A DNA stretch of 64,000 bases, from assembly GCF_037975245.1 (NCBI RefSeq), contig NC_092563.1, forward strand, positions 22,908,960 to 22,972,959, given 5' to 3'. Shown piece after piece: positions 13,301 to 28,300 of this stretch (positions are counted from its first letter, which is position 1; the number at the start of each line of letters is the position of its first letter). The translations under genes were made by a program, and so were the position numbers. This DNA is from Apostichopus japonicus (taxonomy: Eukaryota; Echinodermata; Holothuroidea; Aspidochirotida; Stichopodidae). The notes beneath the pieces were generated by a model that was not told the DNA's origin, ran no database searches, and worked only from the letters and a program-made list of their open reading frames with translations.

Positions 13301-16300
13301 CTTTACACCTTTGAAAATAAAAATATTCTTCATTTGCTTTTCAGAAAGCAACATTTGGAAGACTTCCGGTTGGTGGTATCAAAGGAATGTAACAGTGCTG
13401 CATATTCCATCACTCTACCAATCTATTAGTAACCAACTATTTTATTGCTTGATTTTCCAGCACTCACTTCACCACTCACTCTAGTCACTTCAACATGTGA
13501 CATTTCCTCTACCCACAAGGGCACAGCCTCTCATTACCTCTACTGCAGAGGTGCAGCCTATCATTACCTCTAATGCAGGGGTGCAGCCTATCATTACCTC
13601 TAATGCAGGGGTGCAGCCTATCATTACCTCTACTGCAGGGGTGCAGCTTATCATTACCTGTACTATCTTAACTTCAACACAGTGAACTACTGTTTAGGCT
13701 TCCAATACTTTCTTGGGAAAAAGCCTTACATTTTCATTTTGTAATTACTACATACTGCTATAACCCCATTGAGGGCAGAAGATAAGGGGTGGGTGGGGGG
13801 GGGGGGGGAATTGAGGGTCCTGTGTTGACAGACCTCTCTAGCTGACATCACAGCCTGTCGAATCAATATCTGAGCAGCGCCCTCATAGTGTCTGGCCGCT
13901 CGGAGTAAATGGTCTGGATCAACCAGCCAATGGCTACGTTCCGCTGCTAGAGCTAGGACTCCATTACTTCGGTCACCCTTCTGTGGATTGAGCAAGAAGA
14001 AGAAGCTTTGATAATTATGATCCAAACAGTGAATCGAACAACAGTTATGCTTGTAAGCTACATCTTAGAGACACCGTTAATTCTAACACAAAGAATCATT
14101 AACGAGCAAAGTTAATAATTCTCCACAGAACTGCAAAACTTAGACAGAAAACTTCAAGAATAAAACTACAGCAAATGCAGTTTTCAAGTTTACAAACTGA
14201 AAATGTCAAATAACTTCTCCCAAAAGCCAATATGTACTCAAGCTACTTATCATCCCTGAATAGCAATTTAAGTATCCTCCACAGTCTGAAATATGTAAAA
14301 CTGATTTATTTCACACTCTTGGCATAAAGGTGGTTACTGTTACTTCACTCAGGGGATTTAATACCTCAAGAAGAGCAAAAGAATGGCTCCATCTTTTGTT
14401 ACCGGCAGGTCCACTCCTTAAGCCACCCTTCCCATCAGCCATAGCACCCAGAACATCTGCGATACAAGCAAGTGTCCTGGCAGCAACTCCATGAGAGCTG
14501 GTTTCCATGGCAACTATGAAAGTGAAAAAAAAGTACATAAGAATGATTATGGTTTATACTTACAACACAGAAATCATATACTACCTATAATAACTGAAAC
14601 CAGTACAATAGAAAATAAATTTGCAACATCATTGACCAGAAAAAAAAGATAAATTCAATTACCGACACAAGGGATATCAATTTATGTGCCATTATTTATC
14701 AACATGCAACTGCCTTCTTGCAAAATCTTTCATGTATAACACAAACGTTTTTATTCTCCTTCACACAGAGACTGACTTACTTTTGTCCAGAATATTGAGA
14801 ACATCCACTGCCCTGTCCTCGATAACTGCACTCTTAAAGAAAGGCACTGGGCTAACACTAACACACTGCTCAAGTGTCCTGGTCATGCTGAGAGTTCCTA
14901 TCTGGCAGAACATGTCTCTGTAAAAAGAACCATTCAATTTGATGCATATCTGATATATCTGATATAAATATTACTTAAATGCATATGCATGCTCATAATA
15001 TGGTTACTTACCAACACTTAAATGAGACATCATAAAGCTGGTGTTATGTCAGTGTGATGCAACTTATGAAAAGATGCAGCTAATACTAACCTCAGTATCA
15101 AAGCTACTACATACTACATACAATACTTGGCTCTAGCAGTGCACAGACAATGAGGTACGCATACACACTAGCTACCATATATGGTGATGGCAGCAATGCA
15201 TACTAGCTTTGGTAAATGGTAATGGCAGACCCTAAACACTAGCTACAGTAATATCAGTATAGACATACTAGCTACAGTATATGCGATAAGCAGCACATAA
15301 TACCTTTGTGATAGGGTAATAACAAAACATACACACTAGCTACAGTATATGGTAATAACAACACATACAGATTAGCTATACTGTATGGTAATGGCAGCAC
15401 CTAGATACTACCTACAGTAGGCTACATATGGTAATATCAGCATGAACATACTAGCTAGTACAGTATATGCTAACAACAGCACATAATCCCTATATATTAG
15501 GGTAATACAAAACATACACACTTGCCGTAGCTACAGTATATGTTAATATAAACAACACATTCAGATTAGCTACTGTCTGGTAATGGCAGCCCCTAGACAC
15601 TACCTACAGTAGGCCTTATATATGATAATAGCAGCACAGACCCTATTATAGGATATCATATTGAGAGCATATACCAGCGACTGCATATTGTAATATCTGA
15701 ACCTAAACACTATCCCTGTAGGATATGGTAATACTGGCACATACATATACTGTATCTCTGCATATTATAGACAGTGATAGGATCACTAAAACAAACTGCA
15801 GATGATCTTTTACCTCCTATGCTTCAGTTCTAAGGGGACATCTAGACACTGCATTATTTCCTCCAAACTCAGTCTCCATGACGACCTCCACCTGGTCAAA
15901 ATGTCTGCATCTGCTTCTCCTTGTAGGAGCCAAATGACCTCCTTGAGACCTACAGAGTGTCTGTGGTGCCATACTGGAAACAATTTGGCATTGGCAAGTG
16001 TCCGACCATAGTCAGTCTGGAAATAAGACAGACATTGAGAATGACAACAGTGTATTGAATGGATGATATTGAGCTGAATTTAACATTTTTCTTCTTCTAT
16101 TCAGATCCTTTTATTTCATGATGGATGACATTGGGCTGATTTTTCAGATGCTGTTTTACTAATTGGCAAGCATCAATATGTTTGAATATACTTCATTGGG
16201 AGGACGTGGGTACATCTTACCAAGTGGAACGGCCATACGTCTTCTTTATCGATCCCGGTCCTGTTCAGGAAAACCATCCAGGGTGAGTTGCAGAAGCTAC

Positions 16301-19300
16301 TAGTGGCTTTCTGGAAGGGTGTCTGAGTGATGAATCAAAAACAAATCTCATGTCAGGCTCACATGACTCAGTAATCAATCTAATTCACTGCCACCTCTCA
16401 TTACCACTCACAATATGCGTTTTCATTCAGTAAGTTTCTTGAAGCTCTAGAGAAAGCTTTCAATCTATTGATTGATACTGGAAAACAATATGTAAAACCC
16501 TACTGCTAGTAGCAAGACCAACACGCAGGCCAATTGGTGACCAAAACCACACAATATCAACCTATCGGTTATAGATATAAGAAAGCTGACAGTGAGGTTA
16601 AATACAATGTGTAAATGCATAAAGATGAACGAAACAATGAAAATGTAAGCAAAGATATTGATATTTTTTGCCATCATTTTCACACTTTCCCCATACACAA
16701 TTGCTTATAAAACCTGCATACATAAACATATAGTTTCATTATGATTCATTAATGTGAATTTCTATCATTCCCATATAAATCGATAGTGATATTCATTAAA
16801 AAAAAAAAATCGGTAAATGTTTTACAAAGGAATGGAATGTACCTGAAAAGTGTCCATTCTTCCAAAGGTTATGTAAACTTTAGCCTTCTTGGAATCAACT
16901 TCTGAGCCAAGCTGGAGGTTAAACCCCTGTATGATACTGCCTGGTGGTAAAGTCAAACCTTGTATAACCTGAAGAGACGTTGAAGAAAACCTGACTACAG
17001 TCACACTACATTAGATTCACATGGTTGAATCATAATTTGCATGGAATGTTAACAATGTTTATTATGTTAGATCCTTGGTTAGTCTAAGCAGAAAATAAGT
17101 ACAGCATTTTACTGTGATTAAACCAACAGCTAATCAACTCACACCAGTGAGCAGTGACGTGATCTTACAAAATGCTATAATAATAGCTCCAAATTTTGTA
17201 ATGGATTTTATTTAATATTAAGAGAATGTTGCAGTGACCCCGTTCTAACCTCTGAACTTCAGCTTGCCTACAGTTAACCTCTTATACATACAGATATATG
17301 GACAACATGCTAGCCCAAATACCTACCTTAGAATCCTCTTGAGAAATTCCATTCAATATGGAATCTTTGGATAGAGTTATTGGTCCCTGAAAATAAAAAA
17401 TGGAATGTTGAAGACTTGTACTGTGGTTTTGTGTCAGTAAACATGCTAAAAGCAAAAGATACAAGGCCTGAAATTATAACCATGATAAAACCTAGTTTTC
17501 TCAAGCATAAACTGCTTGAATGTTGGATATCTAATGATAAAAGAAAATGTATCCAAGGAAATGTGATTGCATTTAAAATTCCTTTACATTGTTACTTCTT
17601 TCACAGAATTGATCAAAAAATATGTTGTTTGTGTTTTCCTTTAACATCTTCAACTTCAAAGCTGTGATTTTGGTAGCAAACCTAAATCACCTTTTCTAGA
17701 TGAGAGTTTACTCCTAACAATAGCAAGCATCTATGAACAAAAAAATCAGAACTTGTGGGTACTAACCCACATGTTTTCTCACTCATCTAATACTTCAAAC
17801 AATCACAGAATTTCTTGTTGCCATTAGCAACTAATCATCAAATGTCTCTGATAATATTTACAAAAAAAATTCTTACAGCTGATCAAGACACAGCAGATCC
17901 AGACACAATTGATACCAGAAATTTGTAGTAGCAGATTTGAGTATAAATAAACAAACACTTTGGAGAGAGTGAAGATAAGTTACAGATTGAATTTGCCCAA
18001 AAACTTTTTCTTTTTAAGCACATTTGATCAAAGAAAAACTGAGCTAAGATAAATTATAATATTCCATTGACTGTATACAAATATAAAGCATTACATCCCT
18101 ATCCTTTGTATTAAGAAGGATTAAATTCCATAACTAAACGGAAGTTTTGCATCTGTCAAGATATCTGGGTTCGTTAATATCAATATTATATCATGAAGGA
18201 TAAACATGATCACTTTGGCCTCCATCTTCAAAAAACTGTGCACCTTTGTTGCAACTAACAACATGCATACAAGCAGCCAGCACCAATTGCTTCATCCTCT
18301 TGGGTGTAAGAAGTAAAGGGGCTACGTATCTCACACAAGGGTTGGAAGAAAAGAGCACTGATTGATACTCACATGTAAATGGCAATGAGAAACAATGGAC
18401 TTGGCAGCCATTTCAATCCCACCTTCAATGATAGAATTCATAAGAATGCTGTTGTCAGCAGTATTGGCTGGACCCTGAAATATGGAAGGAAATGTGACCA
18501 TCCAGGTGGATTTACAAAATGTTAATAATGCTCTGGATTTTGAATTAGTTCAGAGAAAGATGTTATAAAATGGAGTCATTAAACACCTTCTCGAAAGTGA
18601 TTTTTATTTTTATTTTTTCTGGCAAATGGTAGGGGCAGTCCCTCAACTTAGACCTCCCCATCCCCCCCCCTTCCCCAAGGTTACAATAACTTTTCCTGCT
18701 CTCTAATGATGGAATATAATTAAAGTTACCCTTGCTTCATCTAACAGTATTGCATGTCATTTGGGGAATTTTGGTCAGTGGCAGTGTGTGACTCTTGGAT
18801 CCTTGCTACAAAGAGTCGGGCTTCTAGTCTTGCTATGTATGAATATTTATACAGGGAGAATATAGGGGAGGGAGGCAGTGCTAAAAACATTGTTGCTATC
18901 AAGAAGGTGGCAAATGAAGGTCGTTATAGTGGACAGTTCAACTTTTGAACAGTTATGCTTGCAACCACTAAATAATCTGCAGTCACTAAAGTAAATAACA
19001 ATTTTGCTTTATTTTACTATGACGGTGATTGTCAACAGATGTGACTCAGTTATGACAATTTTGTGATATAGAGGAACAAAACAGACGCCAAGGATATGAA
19101 CACAATTATGATCAATACAATATGTCTACAAAAAGGGTGATCGAAAAAAGGGCACCGTCAGCTAACTAAAAAATTTAGCAAATATAAAAATACTATAAAT
19201 TCATGAAGATCAAAATAGTAGAGAGGCTTAGAAATGCAAGGCACTTCAAAGGACATAAATTCCATTCCGAAAACACACAAAGCGACCTTTGACCTGCACA

Positions 19301-22300
19301 GATAATAATTCTGCTCAAGAAGGTTATTTCATTACCTTAAACAGTATTTTAGTGCAGTACACTTGAGAACTTAGATAGACAAACATAGTAGAAACAGTAC
19401 CTGCAGATAGGAATTGATGACAGAGTTCCAGATGTACCTCTTATTAACCCCTTCATCGTCCTTCAAGGGACACATTGCCACCAATCGTAAGAAGTCACTA
19501 CCGGACTCTGTAAGGTAGTGATGACTGGCTGTGGGAAGCACCACTAGAAAAACAAAAACCAGTCAAAACACATTAAAACAATAACCAGAGAATGTGGAAT
19601 GCTAGCTCAACTGACAATCACAAAGATAGCACTAATTCTTACTTGTGGATATTAATGCATACATACATTGTGTCAAACATTGGATGCTGTGGGGGGGGAG
19701 GGGTGGGGGAGGTGAGTTACACAGGGTGCGATCTCTTGTGCTTTACATTCCACACAATAGGCACCACAGAAATGATCAATATCATTTCATGTTGATTCAG
19801 CCTTACTGCAGGGATTTGGCCACTGCTGCAGCTTTAATACCTGTTTGATACAGTGCCTGTGAGTCACTGATAAAGGAATATACAGCATTTATATTCTTCT
19901 GCCAAATTTCACAACATTCCAGCAAGAAATGTCCTTTTTCAACAGAAAGTGTAACACTTAACAGATTAAATACTGTGGGAACATCGTAAAGGTGATCAGT
20001 GTAGGCAAAAACAATTAGCAAACTAAACATTGTCAGTTTTATTCAAAAGTACTTTCCTCAATGCCATCTAATCCTCAAAAATTATGAGAATCGTTAGACT
20101 TGACTACTATATATCCCAGTGTGGATATTACCCTATTAAACTATTTATAGACTGGCAGCAAAATGTTTGTTACAATACGAAAATAGGTGACCATTATTGA
20201 TTCTCTAGCATATTTCAGGGCATATATTGATGACTTCAAAACAATGGTTTGCTGACAGCTACAGATTCTTACCAGCCTTCATCTTGAGACCGTGAAGTGC
20301 TTTCCAAATTAAAGACCTGGCTTGCTTCATCATAGCGTCAGCTGTTTCATAGCTGGAATTCTTTCGATGGATGTTGTCGTAGGTTTTACATGGCTCACCC
20401 GAAATATATTCTTCTTCACTGACATCGGAACAGAGGGCAAGGAGCACATCAAAGAAGAGAGACAGCTAGTAACCAATGAAAGTAGAACAAAAAACAAAGG
20501 AAAAAATTTTAAGATTAAAAAACAACTAGGTTACTTAAACCACAAAAGCCTAAAACCTCTTGTATCCTAAACATACCATTTTCAAAACAATAGGAAAAAT
20601 GTTCTTGGAGAAAACAGGATCAGGGCGGAATGACAGATATTATTCTAATTACTGTTCTTAAAAGCAATGTATAAAAGTAATGCTGGCGTCACACTGTCCC
20701 GAAGTTGACATCAGATGGACACACGATAAAGAAAATGTTCAAATTCGGTTCTGATCGTAAAAACATCGGGCCATTCGTGAGGGCATCTTAAGCCATCGTA
20801 TGACCGCCGGTGGAGTTTTTCAGGCTCCGGCAGCAACTTCGTGAGTGGTGGCAAAATCTTTGGCATGCCAAAAAATTGCCCGAAGACCTTGCGAAGGTTC
20901 ATTTTCGTGTTGAATTCGTGTGTCCATTTTGCCCTTCGTAAGGCCATCGTGAGGGCATCTTATCAAATCGTGTCATCTTCGTTTTTAATTCGTGTGATCA
21001 TCGGTGCCATCGGGCATTTTCGCCTCACAAAGACAATACGAAGGAAACAAGAAGCTGCCCGATTGTCTTATGAAGGTAACACGAATACGTGAAGCCCTCG
21101 CAATGCCGTCGAGTAACCATCGTATTATAATACGATGACATCGAGATGGGACCACGGTGTCGGCGAAGACAGCCGAATTTGTGAACCTCAAGCGTTTCCC
21201 ATGCAGGTGTCATGGTAACGTGGACATATAAAGGCCAGCCTCAAAGAATCTACCACAGACAGTCATAAGCAACTCTACAGAGTAGAAGCGTGTGTAACTC
21301 CCAAAGCTACAATCACAATCACAACTAACCACAATTCAGTTCCTGCAGAATGGCATACTTTGGTGATGAGACAACCAGGAAAAAGAAAGCAGCAGCATTG
21401 CTTCTTTTGATGTACCTCAGAGAACATGATGAGCACTTCTTACAGGCCCAGCACATCCTCTTACAATAAGAAAGCATTAATTTATTTCACTTTGTCATTT
21501 CTTGCTATTTGCCTTTCTAGCATTCGACAATGTACTTATCAATACGTCGTCGTGTAGCCATCGTGTGGCCTTCGTGTGTCCTGCGGGTAAACTACTTAAA
21601 TAGAAATGCACATCTTCGTGTTGCCTTCGTGTGTGGTTCGGGTGCCATCGTGTGACCTTCTGTAGGCATCGTACTTGCTTCGGCTGTTGATTGGCTGTTG
21701 ACCAAGTTCGGGGCCATCTTCGTGCGAAATTCAAAATTCCATATTCGTATGGCCATCTGGTGTCAACTTCGCGACAGTGTGACGCCTGCATAAGAGGGCC
21801 TGACAATTTTTATCCTAGCAGGATTTTATTCAGTGGCTAAATGACAAGTTACAGTAACAGAAGAGACAAATACACACACAGAATACAGACAAGTTAATGA
21901 GCAGGGTGAACACCAAAGAGAAAGATCTATGTAAGAGGATTAGTAGACAAGGGATGGAGAGAAGAAAGAAACCAACAGGGGAAAAAGAGAGGTATGAGAT
22001 AAAAGAAGAGGGACAAAGAGTGGATTAAGGAAAGAGGGTAGGGACTAAACTGGAGAACAAAGACAGAAAAGTGTGAAAAAAAAGGTGAAAGAGAGCTACG
22101 AGAAGAGGGGTGACAGAGGGGGGACAAAAAAAGCAATGAATGGAAATTTGACTTCAAAAAGGACAAGTTTGTTCAATTCCATTAATCGATTCAACAATAT
22201 TTGACTCAGAGTACTCTATGGAATTAAAAACTAAGAGATGTTAAAGAATAATGTTATCAAGTACGCTGTTACTCACTTGCAATGGTTTGACACCACTATC

Positions 22301-25300
22301 CAATCCCATATAGGTGCAAGCATCCAATGGAGGGGACACATGGAGTGCCAGCAATTTCTCTGCAGCTCTTCAAAAAATACAAACATATATGACTGAATCT
22401 GTCATGAGATGAAATTTGTTCTAAATATCGACGTATTTGGAAACAAAATAGTCAGTTTTTTTTCAGATGCATCTCACTGCCAGATGAGTTGAATGTTCCC
22501 TTGTTAAAAGGTAGTTAACAAAAAGACATCTAAAGCTAACAGTGATTGTTAAATGGTAAATGAAATTTCTTGAGTTATTTGACTATCGCATATTACAACA
22601 AATACTCTCTAAAACTGAGATGTCCTATTCTTCCTGCATAAAATATATCTATTTTCATTATCTGTATCTATGAACAATATTTAAAGTAGAATGTAGTAAT
22701 AAACAACAAGGTTACTCTCTTTGAGTCACAGATGCGACCTTTGAACTGGAATTTTAAAACAGGGTTTTGAGATGCAAATGAATATACAAACAATGTTCTA
22801 CACATCTATACACATGTTAATTTGAAACTTAAATTTCAAAGTACCCGCAAATCTCTCACATATGACCTAAGATGTGCCCTAAATTATTTCAAATAGAGCT
22901 CAGAAATGACCTTAAATCTCAAACCTACTGCTTGTAGCTGCTCTAAAATCTTTGATCCTAGAGAATGGCCTGAAAATTATACCTCACAGAGAGAAAGACC
23001 ACACCCGAAACCAGTGATACCTCCTTCTGTCCAACATCCCCCTCGCCGATACCAGACGATAACTGGCACATCTTCATTGCAGTGGGACCTCCTTGGTAGA
23101 TGATGTCGTCAACATAGCCCTATAAATTAAGGTGCCAATGAGCTCATGAATATTCAAATGGTTAATCATTTCATCAATTTGGGTTTAACTAAATAAAAGC
23201 ACAAACCTCTTATGCATCGGTTATACTATTTGAAAACCTTTAACCCACTATTACTGAAGTGTAATCTGTGCCAGTGAAATTTACAAGAAATTTAATCGAA
23301 AATGGAACCTACAGAAAAAAGACCTTCACCAATCATTTCAGGTCAAAATAATAACCAAATATTCCGTTTTAATGACCAATAGTCATCAGCAACGTTGTCG
23401 GTTCCCAATTAGAGTGATAATAATTGGATTTTTGCTCTCAAATTAATCATTCAAATTACTTGGTCGAAATACACTTTCTAATCTTTTTCTTCAACCATTT
23501 CCATGTTGGATAACACCTTTCAACTAATGCCATTTCCAGTTTTCTTATCAAAAACCCTAACGTAACGTGTTCTTCAAGCTGGTTTCATTATACATTTCTC
23601 TCCCCTTTTGCTGCAAATGTGCCAGAATATGCCAAAAGTCTTGTAGCTCATGACTTGTTAAATGTGATATAAGGCTACATCTCTGCACTATGAACAGAGA
23701 CAACTTTATAGGCTGAGGGGACAGACATAGATCTAAATAGTCTGGTAGCTTGTGATTGGTTTATATGCGATATAAGGCTACATCTCTGCACTATGAACAG
23801 AGAAGACTATATAAGCTGAGGGGACAGATATAGATCTAAAACATGATTACTACAAATTATAATCTTATTCATTTCTCAAACAGCTAAGAGTAGGCCTGCT
23901 TGCCTCAAACAAAGTGCCAGTGTATAAGCAGGTAATTTATGCAAATCACTATAAAAGAAGCTTCTTGTATGGAATTGTTCTTGTTTGCATTACGTAAACT
24001 GAATTGACAAAATATTGAGAATTCCTTCTTTAATGCAAAGTCCAGATGACGGTTTTAACACATGGGTTCTTTTTGATAAGAAACTTAATAACAAAACCTG
24101 GGGTATCAACCACTGGCAGTGGGATAGGGTCTATGCGAGTAGCTTAAGAGGTCATTAAAAAAGTTTATTTTCAAGTCTATAACTGACATATCTGTTTTTA
24201 TTAGTTGAGTTATGGTCCTCGTTCCAGGTTTTGTTTACTAACTTTGAGTTTTATGAACCAGCTGTAAAATTTTAACAAATACTATAAAATGTATGGATAT
24301 AACATCAAATATCGCATGTACAGTACCAAGATTTTCTAACTACCATAGTAGGCTCACCTCTTTGTTTATTCTATACATCCCATGATGCTTTGCATAATCC
24401 TCGCTGGCAGGGACGGCAAATGCTACGGCTCCCGCTGCCTGGCCAGACCACTCTATCTGTGCTGTGTCTGGTACATGCAGCATCATATCGGTAGAACTCA
24501 CCCAAACACCTGGAGGGCTACCTGGACTCAGCTTTACAGGAACAAACAAATTCAGTCAAGAAGACAAGGAATTAGTGACAACATTCTTGTGAGATGTCAC
24601 ATCATTGAATTATATGAAAGGAAATGTGTAGTTCCAACGATATCAAATGGTCAGGTGCAGATTGACCTGCTGACAGGGAACCGGTTGCACCATTTCATGG
24701 GTCTGAGTCGCCCATATTGTGTTATGAGAGATGCCCGTTTCATATGTGTCGCATTTGGTGCTAATTTTGCCAATACTACCACCAACAATCCCAAACCAGT
24801 TCTACCTAACGCGAATCTACATAATAAATACGAAATCGTCCGAAATGTACCCAGTTATCTTTCTGAAGTTAGAGCGTTTACAAGCAACTGTTACATACAC
24901 ACACACACACCCCACCACCAGGCGCGGCGGAACGGAAAAATTATTGGGGGGGCTAATGTGTGGAGACTATCTAAGCGGAGCGCCACCATCGGTTGGCGCG
25001 GAGCGTACAAGAAAATTTTGGTTTTTTCAAACCCCCAGATGGCCGGAAACGGCACTTTCCGAGTGTTTTATGCTGCGAATACCTAGCCCTAAAATATGGG
25101 TCTCAAGCCTGCAATTTCTCAGATTGCACGTAAAAGTCTGTAAAAACATTGTAATTTGTATATTCGATGGTTTTTTAAGAGAGTAGCTATTACTCGTAGT
25201 GTACTCGCAAAGATGTTTTTGAGTGTAGTAAGGGCAGTGGCGGAGCTAGAGTATTGGTCAGGGAGGGCAAGAATGGTCTGTAGGGGCGCTTTCGACACTA

Positions 25301-28300
25301 TCTAAGCGGAGCGCCACCACAGGTTGGCGCCGAGCGTACAGAAAATTTTTGAGTAAAGACACTCCCTAGATTGCAGGAAATGACCCTTTCCGGGGCCTTG
25401 CTAATTTGCAGATAAACGGAGAATAAATAGGTGTCGTCGCCATTTTGTCGGAAAATTACACCAACAGAATATGACAAATGTCAATAGGTATATGAGAGCG
25501 CAATAAAATAGTCAAAAATCGCGAATAAGTAAAAAGTAGTGAAAAGCTGAAAAGGGCGCCAGCAGTCCATTTGAGTCCGTCAGGGGGGGGGGGGGGCATC
25601 CGCCTCCTGACTGTATATATGGACGCTCCGCCACTAAGTAAGGGGATGTTGGAGAAGTGGCTGAAATGAGGCAAGTCATTGGCCTAAGACGAAGTTGTGT
25701 TACGCTTACCGGTACTCACACTCACTGCTTCCACTTTTCACGGGGCGTGAAGACGCGGTTGGGGTGACAATGTGGTCTATAGCCAGGGGACGGGCCGAGG
25801 GTCCCCCAGCAATTACTAAAATTATTACACCTATAGAGCATACGTGTGCATCGGACAGATCGACAAGTATGCATTGAAAAATAGGCAGATGCACGTTTCG
25901 GAGCCTTGGTAAATATTGGGGGGGCTTATCATGCATTTGCCCCCTCAACTTTTTTATTGGGGGGGCTGAGCCCCCCCAAGCCCCCCCGGTTCCGCCGCCA
26001 CTGCCCACCACCGCCGTATAGATTTCTTCCTGTATTCGGATAAGGTATAAGAAAAATCACCAAAGCTTAATTTCTTTCCCGAACAGATTGAAATTTTACC
26101 TTAGAAGAAATAGTGTCTAGGATGAAGTCTATATTGGTGAGAAGATCATCTGGTTTGGTGGTCTGACTGGCCACCCGCTGGGCTGGCAAGTTGACAAATG
26201 CTTTGCCACAACTGCTGAATGGGTAGTTTCTACCCTAAACAATCAAGAAGAAAAAAGGTCTGATAAAATAGAAGGTGCTCTTGTTATAAACCTGAAGCTA
26301 TGGCCATAATTTATCATAAGTAAACTTCTTAGTTCCACCAACCTCAGACTTCAATCCCGGTATGTACTAGTGGACGTACATTAAGTGTTGGCACATTTCT
26401 ATAACAATACTCTTCATGATGAATGATGTCACAAATTCAGAGAACATATCAAAATGTTAAGAACTATTAAAGCACAATTTTGGTTGATTTAGGATCCAAT
26501 ATATCAAATTTGTATAAAAGAAAGTGTTAGCCGTTAGATTGAATAGTCAAGTTTTCTTTCAGATAATGATGTAAAGGCCACTTTTTTAATGTTTGGAAAA
26601 TTGTTTATTTGCTTTTTACATGTTTAATAGTTAAAAAAATTATGAAAAGATTATTTGGCTGACAAAATGCTGATGGATGAATCAAATTCATTTCTTTTCT
26701 GGAAAATCAACATTTTTTTTTATGGAAATGCATAGAGGTGTCTTAGTTTGATAAAATTTTTAAAAATTTTGAGATGATGTTCTTCAGTATCCAGCAATAT
26801 ATTTCCCTTTTGGCATCCCATAGATCAGGGTTGTCCAACCTTTTGCAGAGGAGGGCCACATGGAATGATTATGATGAAGGAGGGGGCCGCATGAACCCTA
26901 CGCTCGATTTTTGATTTTTTGCCCGAAGCCCACGGCAACAAAATGTGAGCACTGCGCGCGGAGCGCACTGATTTATTTTCCTTCCTGATAAAACAGATGA
27001 ATACAGTTCAGCCGCCCCCCCCCCCTCCTCCTCCGCTGAGAGAGTGTCACACAAACTGACCTGTATGTAGTTTTTTGGACCCACAAGGTTCGAATAATAG
27101 ATTATATAGCTTCAAATTGTTATCAATAAATCTGCTCACTAAAATTTCGCACTGTAGAGCATCTCTGGCGGGCCGGACGCAACCCTGCGGCGGGCCGGAC
27201 TGTGGCCTGCGGGTCGTAGGTTGGACAACCCTGCCATAGATGAACCCTTGGCAGCAAAGGCATATAGATGTGGATTACAAAATATCTGATTTAAATCAAA
27301 GTCTATTTGAAGTTACAGTAGTTGAGGTTTTGTGTGTCACAGAGTTTCAATTCTAACATCAGCTGGAATATGCAAAGAATGTTTTGTCAAATACTTTATT
27401 GCAAGCTGTACCCCAAGTTGGAAAATCAGGCAGTCTTACCAGGTGCAGGATGAGAATCCGTGAAGTAAGAAGCACATCACTGTTCACCACCTGCGTTAAA
27501 AGAGAAGAAAAAGAGAACCCTAGTGTATATATGGGGACTTGCGAGGTGACTTGTAAATATAGCTGCGTGCGCCAGTTTGTGGCTGCACCCTATGGGAAGT
27601 CCCCCAGGGGACACGTGGCTGTGGTGCACTGTGGTCCCCCAGGAGAGATTGTTTGAATTGTGCACACTTTGGTGTGTAGGTGTGACAAGTTACCAATGAC
27701 TAGGGTTAAGTACAGCGCTGCGAGACTTTATTATAAGTTGCGCTATATAAGAACTGATAATTATTGTTATTATTAACTTTTATACACTAATTTATAAAAA
27801 AGAGCTACTTGATTATAAAATAGTCCAAAAAAATGTTTTTATATGGTTATTCCATTTGAAGAAGTTTTCATTCCATAGAATCTTCTGGTTGTAGACCTGC
27901 AAAAAGAGGTTCATAATAGCCATCCTAGATCAATTTTATTACTGTATATGGACTTCTATAGACAGCAACATGTTTGGCCATGGCATCACAGTCATTCCCA
28001 GTTGTTTGCTTTAGTTCTACTTTGCTTATCATCTACTTCAAAAGTTCAAATATTGTCAGGTAAAACAAACGCTGAAATTGTCTAAACTGGCCAGGAAAAA
28101 AATTCTAATAAATAATTGCTGATATCAACCAAGCAGGCTTTTTGAGTAGAAAAATGTTGAAATAAGTAAAAAGATATTTTTCCCAACCAATAAACACTGT
28201 TATACTTTGACACATGGTCTTGTTTTACTTACGGTAAATCCATGCTGTTGACTCAGATGTTCTGCGACAACTAACAATGCATTGAGAGTAGCCCCACCAC

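Noticed and set aside
21890-22166. 79-aa Ser/Leu/Phe-rich minus-strand protein
   Set aside because: Translation of a polypurine tract within an FCSK intron.
24382-25186. 234-aa and 151-aa plus-strand frames
   Set aside because: They are antisense to FCSK exon 5 and then run into the hAT-like element; no family resemblance.
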